64,000 bases of DNA, from NCBI GenBank assembly GCA_963169045.1, contig CAUJDF010000002.1:62001-126000 (forward strand), in the 5' to 3' direction. A program made the position numbers and the translations under genes. The stretch is from Myxococcota bacterium. Lineage in GTDB: Bacteria > Myxococcota_A > Bradymonadia > UBA7976 > UBA1532. The notes beneath the pieces are model-generated. The model saw nothing but the letters and a program-made list of their open reading frames with translations. It did no database searches and had not been told where the DNA came from. Positions 61,345 to 64,000 of the stretch are shown here, piece by piece. Each line of letters opens with the position of its first letter. The stretch's first letter is position 1.

Positions 61345-62661
61345 ATGCCCGATCGATCGCCGACCCGCCGCCAGTTCGTGGGCGGCGGCCTCGCCGCGCT
61401 GCTCGCGGCGCCGTTCGTGGCCCAGCTCGCCGCGCCCGCGAAGGCGCGCGCGCAGGGCCGCGTCGGCGCCCGCCGGCTGGTGGTGGTGTTCACGCCCAAC
61501 GGCACCGTCCACCGGCACTGGCGTCCGGTCCCGCGCGGGGGCGGCTTCGAGCTCGCGCCGGGCTCCATCCTCGAGCCGCTCGCGCCCGTCCGCGACGATC
61601 TCGTCGTGCTCGACGGCGTCGACTACGTCGGCGTCTCCAACCACGAGGGCGGGATGGCCGCCATGCTCACCGGCGGCGCGGGCGGCGCGACGCAGGGCGC
61701 GTCGATCGACCAGTACGTCGCCGGCGTCATCGGCGGCGACGACCGCTTCCCGTCGCTCGAGATCGGGGTGCAGACGAGCGCCTGGGGGGGATCGACGCAG
61801 ACGCGCATGAGCTACCGGCGCGCGGGCGAGATGGTGCCGCCCGAGGACGACCCCGCCGCGCTCTACCGCCGCCTGTTCGGCGCAGCGCGCGCCGCGGGTG
61901 GCGATCCGGCGACCCCCGACCGCGCGCTATTGCGCCGGCGCAGCGTGATCGACCACGTCCGCCGCGAGCTGCGCGCGCTCTCGCGGCGCCTGCCCTCCGA
62001 GGAGCGCCCCAAGCTCGACGCGCACCTCGCCTCGCTCCGTCAGATGGAGACGAGCCTGTCGGCGGACCCTGGCCTCGGGCGCGCGGGCTGTCCGCCGGCG
62101 GCACCGGACCTGCGCGGACACCTCGACAACGACCGGTTCCCGCACGTCGGCGAGGCGCAGATGGACCTCCTCGTCGCCGCGCTCGCCTGCGGGCAGACGC
62201 GCGTCACCTCGCTGCAGTGGGCGCACACGATCGCGCCGCAGGTCTTCTCGTGGACGGGCACCGGCGAGGGCCACCACGCGCTGTCGCACATGGCCGACGA
62301 GAACGTCGAGGGCGTGCGGCAGTTCGTCGCCGCCGAGCGCTGGTTCTCGGCGCAGATGCTCGCCCTCATCGAGAAGCTGAAGGCGCTGCCGGAGCCGGGC
62401 GGCGAGGGCACGCTCTTCGACCACACGCTCGTCGTGTGGGCCAAGGAGATGGGCGACAGCCGCCTGCACGACTGCCAGAGCGTGCCGTGGGTGCTGACCG
62501 GCGGCGCGTCCGGCGCGCTGCGCCGCGGGCGCTACGTGCGCCTCGACCACGCGCCGCACCAGAAGCTGCTCGTCTCGATCTGCCGGCTGATGGGCCTCGA
62601 CAACCCGACGTTCGGCGATCCGTCCCACGGCACCGGGCCCCTGGCGGAGGTGGTCGGATGA
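61345..62661 (+). CDS. DUF1552 protein with twin-arginine-type signal
   Basis: The 438-residue protein starts with a twin-arginine-like signal (RRQFVGGGLAALLAAPF). The rest fits the DUF1552 family that is common in myxobacteria and planctomycetes (VVFTPNGTVHRHW, GVQTSAWGG, MSYRRAGEMVPPEDDP, HHALSHM, KEMGDS). These proteins are always found with DUF1585/DUF1592-type cytochrome c proteins, as here, and are distantly related to the sulfatase-like DUF1501 group. The reaction is not known. The next gene starts inside its stop (ATGA). Confidence 0.9.
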   Translation: MPDRSPTRRQFVGGGLAALLAAPFVAQLAAPAKARAQGRVGARRLVVVFTPNGTVHRHWRPVPRGGGFELAPGSILEPLAPVRDDLVVLDGVDYVGVSNHEGGMAAMLTGGAGGATQGASIDQYVAGVIGGDDRFPSLEIGVQTSAWGGSTQTRMSYRRAGEMVPPEDDPAALYRRLFGAARAAGGDPATPDRALLRRRSVIDHVRRELRALSRRLPSEERPKLDAHLASLRQMETSLSADPGLGRAGCPPAAPDLRGHLDNDRFPHVGEAQMDLLVAALACGQTRVTSLQWAHTIAPQVFSWTGTGEGHHALSHMADENVEGVRQFVAAERWFSAQMLALIEKLKALPEPGGEGTLFDHTLVVWAKEMGDSRLHDCQSVPWVLTGGASGALRRGRYVRLDHAPHQKLLVSICRLMGLDNPTFGDPSHGTGPLAEVVG

Positions 62662-64000
62662 AGCGCCTGCCCCTGCTCGCGGCGCTGCTCGCCGCGTGCG
62701 GCCAGACCGAGCCCGGCACGGACCCCGGCGGACTGCCGCCCCGGGACGGCGCCGATGGCGCCCCCGTCGCGGGCGACCACGAGCCGGCCCCCTGCGCCGA
62801 CGAGCGCGACTGGTTCGTGCGCGAGCTGTACCGCCCCGTCCTCGCCGTCCAGTGCATCGGCTGCCACACCGAGGGCGGGACGGCGGCGGCCACGCGCCTG
62901 AACCTCGTCCCGGAGACCGAGCCCGGCTGGGAGGAGGCCAGCTTCGCCGCCGTCCGCCGCGTCGTGCGCGCCGAGCTCGCCGGCGAGCCGCTGCTCCTGC
63001 TCAAGCCCAGCCTGCGGCACCCGGACGGCCACACCGGCGGCCGGCTCGTCCCCGAGGGCAGCGCGGCCTACGGCGCGCTCGAGGCGTTCGTCGAGCGGGT
63101 GCGCGATCCCGCCTGCGCGCCCGACGTCGAGGACGGCGTCGTCGCCTGCGACGACGTCCGGCCGGGGCGCCCCCTCCTGCGGCGCCTCACGCCGGACGAG
63201 TACGACCGCACGGTCCGCGACCTGTTCGGCCTCGAGGCGGACTACGGCGACGGCTTCGCCGCCGATCCCGTGGTCGACGGCTTCCGCAACCGCGCCGAGG
63301 CGCTGACGGTGTCGCCGCTGCTCGCCGACCAGCTGCGCGTCGCCGCCGAGGACGTCGCTCGCCGGGTGGCGGCGTCGCCGGCGGCGCTGGGCGCGTGCGC
63401 GACCCGGCCGGACGCGGGCGAGGCGTGCGTGCGCGACCTCCTGGGCGGCTTCGGAACGCGCGTCTTCCGGCGCCCGCTCACATCCGAAGAGATCAATGAA
63501 TACGCGGCGTTGTACGCGGCGGACGGCGGCACCTTCGCCGCGGGCCTCGAGCTTGTGCTGTCGGCGATGTTGCAGTCGCCGCACTTCCTTTACCGCGCCG
63601 AGCTCGGGGACGCCGACGGCGGCCTGTCGCCGTACGAGACGGCGACGGCGCTGGCGTACCTCGTGACCGGCACGACGCCCGACGACGCGCTGCTCGCTGC
63701 CGCGGCCGCGGGCGCCCTCGACGCGGCGGACGGCCGGGAGGCGCAGGCGCGCCGCCTCATGGCGCAGCCGGCCCACCGCGAGCGCGTGCGCCGCTTCGTC
63801 ACCGCGTGGCTCGACCTCGACCGGCTCGCCGCCGTCCCCAAGGACACAGCGACGTTCCCCGAGCTCACGCCCGCCGTCCGCGAGGCGATGCGCCGCGAGC
63901 TCGACGCGTTCGTCGACCACGCCGTCTTCTCGGGGACCGGCAGGCTGCCCGAGCTGCTCACCGCCGGTTACACCTTCGTCGACGACACGCTCGCCACCTT
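62658..64000 (+). CDS. c-type cytochrome lipoprotein with DUF1587/DUF1592/DUF1588-type domains (cut by window end)
   Basis: The reading frame from the ATG at 62658 stays open to the last base, giving the first ~447 residues. It has a lipoprotein signal (LLAALLAACG), one haem-binding CxxCH (CIGCH, ~72-76), and the family's EYDRTVRDLFG segment (~183-193), followed by DUF1592-like helices (LQSPHFLYR). Related proteins are ~600-800 residues long, so about a third is missing. They are thought to be periplasmic or surface redox proteins that act with the DUF1552 partner encoded just before (4-bp overlap). The substrate is unknown. Confidence 0.88.
   Translation, partial: MKRLPLLAALLAACGQTEPGTDPGGLPPRDGADGAPVAGDHEPAPCADERDWFVRELYRPVLAVQCIGCHTEGGTAAATRLNLVPETEPGWEEASFAAVRRVVRAELAGEPLLLLKPSLRHPDGHTGGRLVPEGSAAYGALEAFVERVRDPACAPDVEDGVVACDDVRPGRPLLRRLTPDEYDRTVRDLFGLEADYGDGFAADPVVDGFRNRAEALTVSPLLADQLRVAAEDVARRVAASPAALGACATRPDAGEACVRDLLGGFGTRVFRRPLTSEEINEYAALYAADGGTFAAGLELVLSAMLQSPHFLYRAELGDADGGLSPYETATALAYLVTGTTPDDALLAAAAAGALDAADGREAQARRLMAQPAHRERVRRFVTAWLDLDRLAAVPKDTATFPELTPAVREAMRRELDAFVDHAVFSGTGRLPELLTAGYTFVDDTLAT

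Noticed and set aside
57600-61568. A 1322-codon open frame on the minus strand opposite bcsC
   Set aside because: It is antisense to a clear BcsC, and its translation is low-complexity Arg/Ala/Gly/Val without domains. Such frames are common in DNA of this GC content.

Overview
The window is very GC-rich, densely coding DNA. Its contents fit a myxobacterium-like Gram-negative bacterium (Myxococcota, formerly Deltaproteobacteria). The pointers are several Ser/Thr kinases and kinase-like proteins with Pro-rich tails, fusions of cyclic-nucleotide-binding and patatin domains, thrombospondin type 3 and Cys-module lipoproteins, and a DUF1552 / cytochrome-c DUF1592-type pair. This is inferred from gene content only. 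No rRNA, tRNA, insertion sequence or CRISPR array was seen.

Layout. 1-5672: the end of an unknown gene, an RNase Y-like gene and two kinase-like proteins that lack catalytic residues. 5713-10121 (minus): two intact Ser/Thr kinases, one fused to a cNMP-binding domain, with a small secreted protein between them. 10171-14348: two adjacent cNMP-binding/degenerate MinD-like/patatin proteins. 14409-15856: a methyltransferase and a small membrane protein. 15943-18918: four translationally coupled genes (KAS III-like synthase, acyltransferase, FabI-like SDR, carboxymuconolactone-decarboxylase-like protein), a possible uncharacterised lipid pathway. 18960-22988: an adenylyl cyclase built like animal soluble adenylyl cyclase. 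23007-26964 (minus): a thrombospondin-3 repeat lipoprotein and a collagen-like/Cys-module surface protein, behind a promoter with a perfect operator-like inverted repeat. 27222-33204 (minus): a STAND-like ATPase/TPR protein and a pseudokinase-FGE-sulfatase fusion. 33371-42540: a pilin-like protein, an OmpA-type protein and a 2004-residue Cys-module lipoprotein. 42544-44133 (minus): an esterase lipoprotein.

44314-50641 is a compact operon: ABC ATPase, two FtsX-type permeases, a LolA-like periplasmic protein and a predicted beta-barrel. It looks like a trans-envelope lipid or lipoprotein trafficking system. After a TauE/SafE permease on the minus strand, 51531-61250 is a complete bcsRQABZC cellulose operon with c-di-GMP control through a PilZ domain in BcsA. 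The window ends with a DUF1552 protein and the start of a c-type cytochrome/DUF1592-type lipoprotein.

Two copies of a dispersed element with inverted ends (8477-8716 and 34069-34243) lie directly behind stop codons, in the same orientation relative to the gene upstream. Many starts overlap the previous stop (GTGA or ATGA), so translational coupling is common here.
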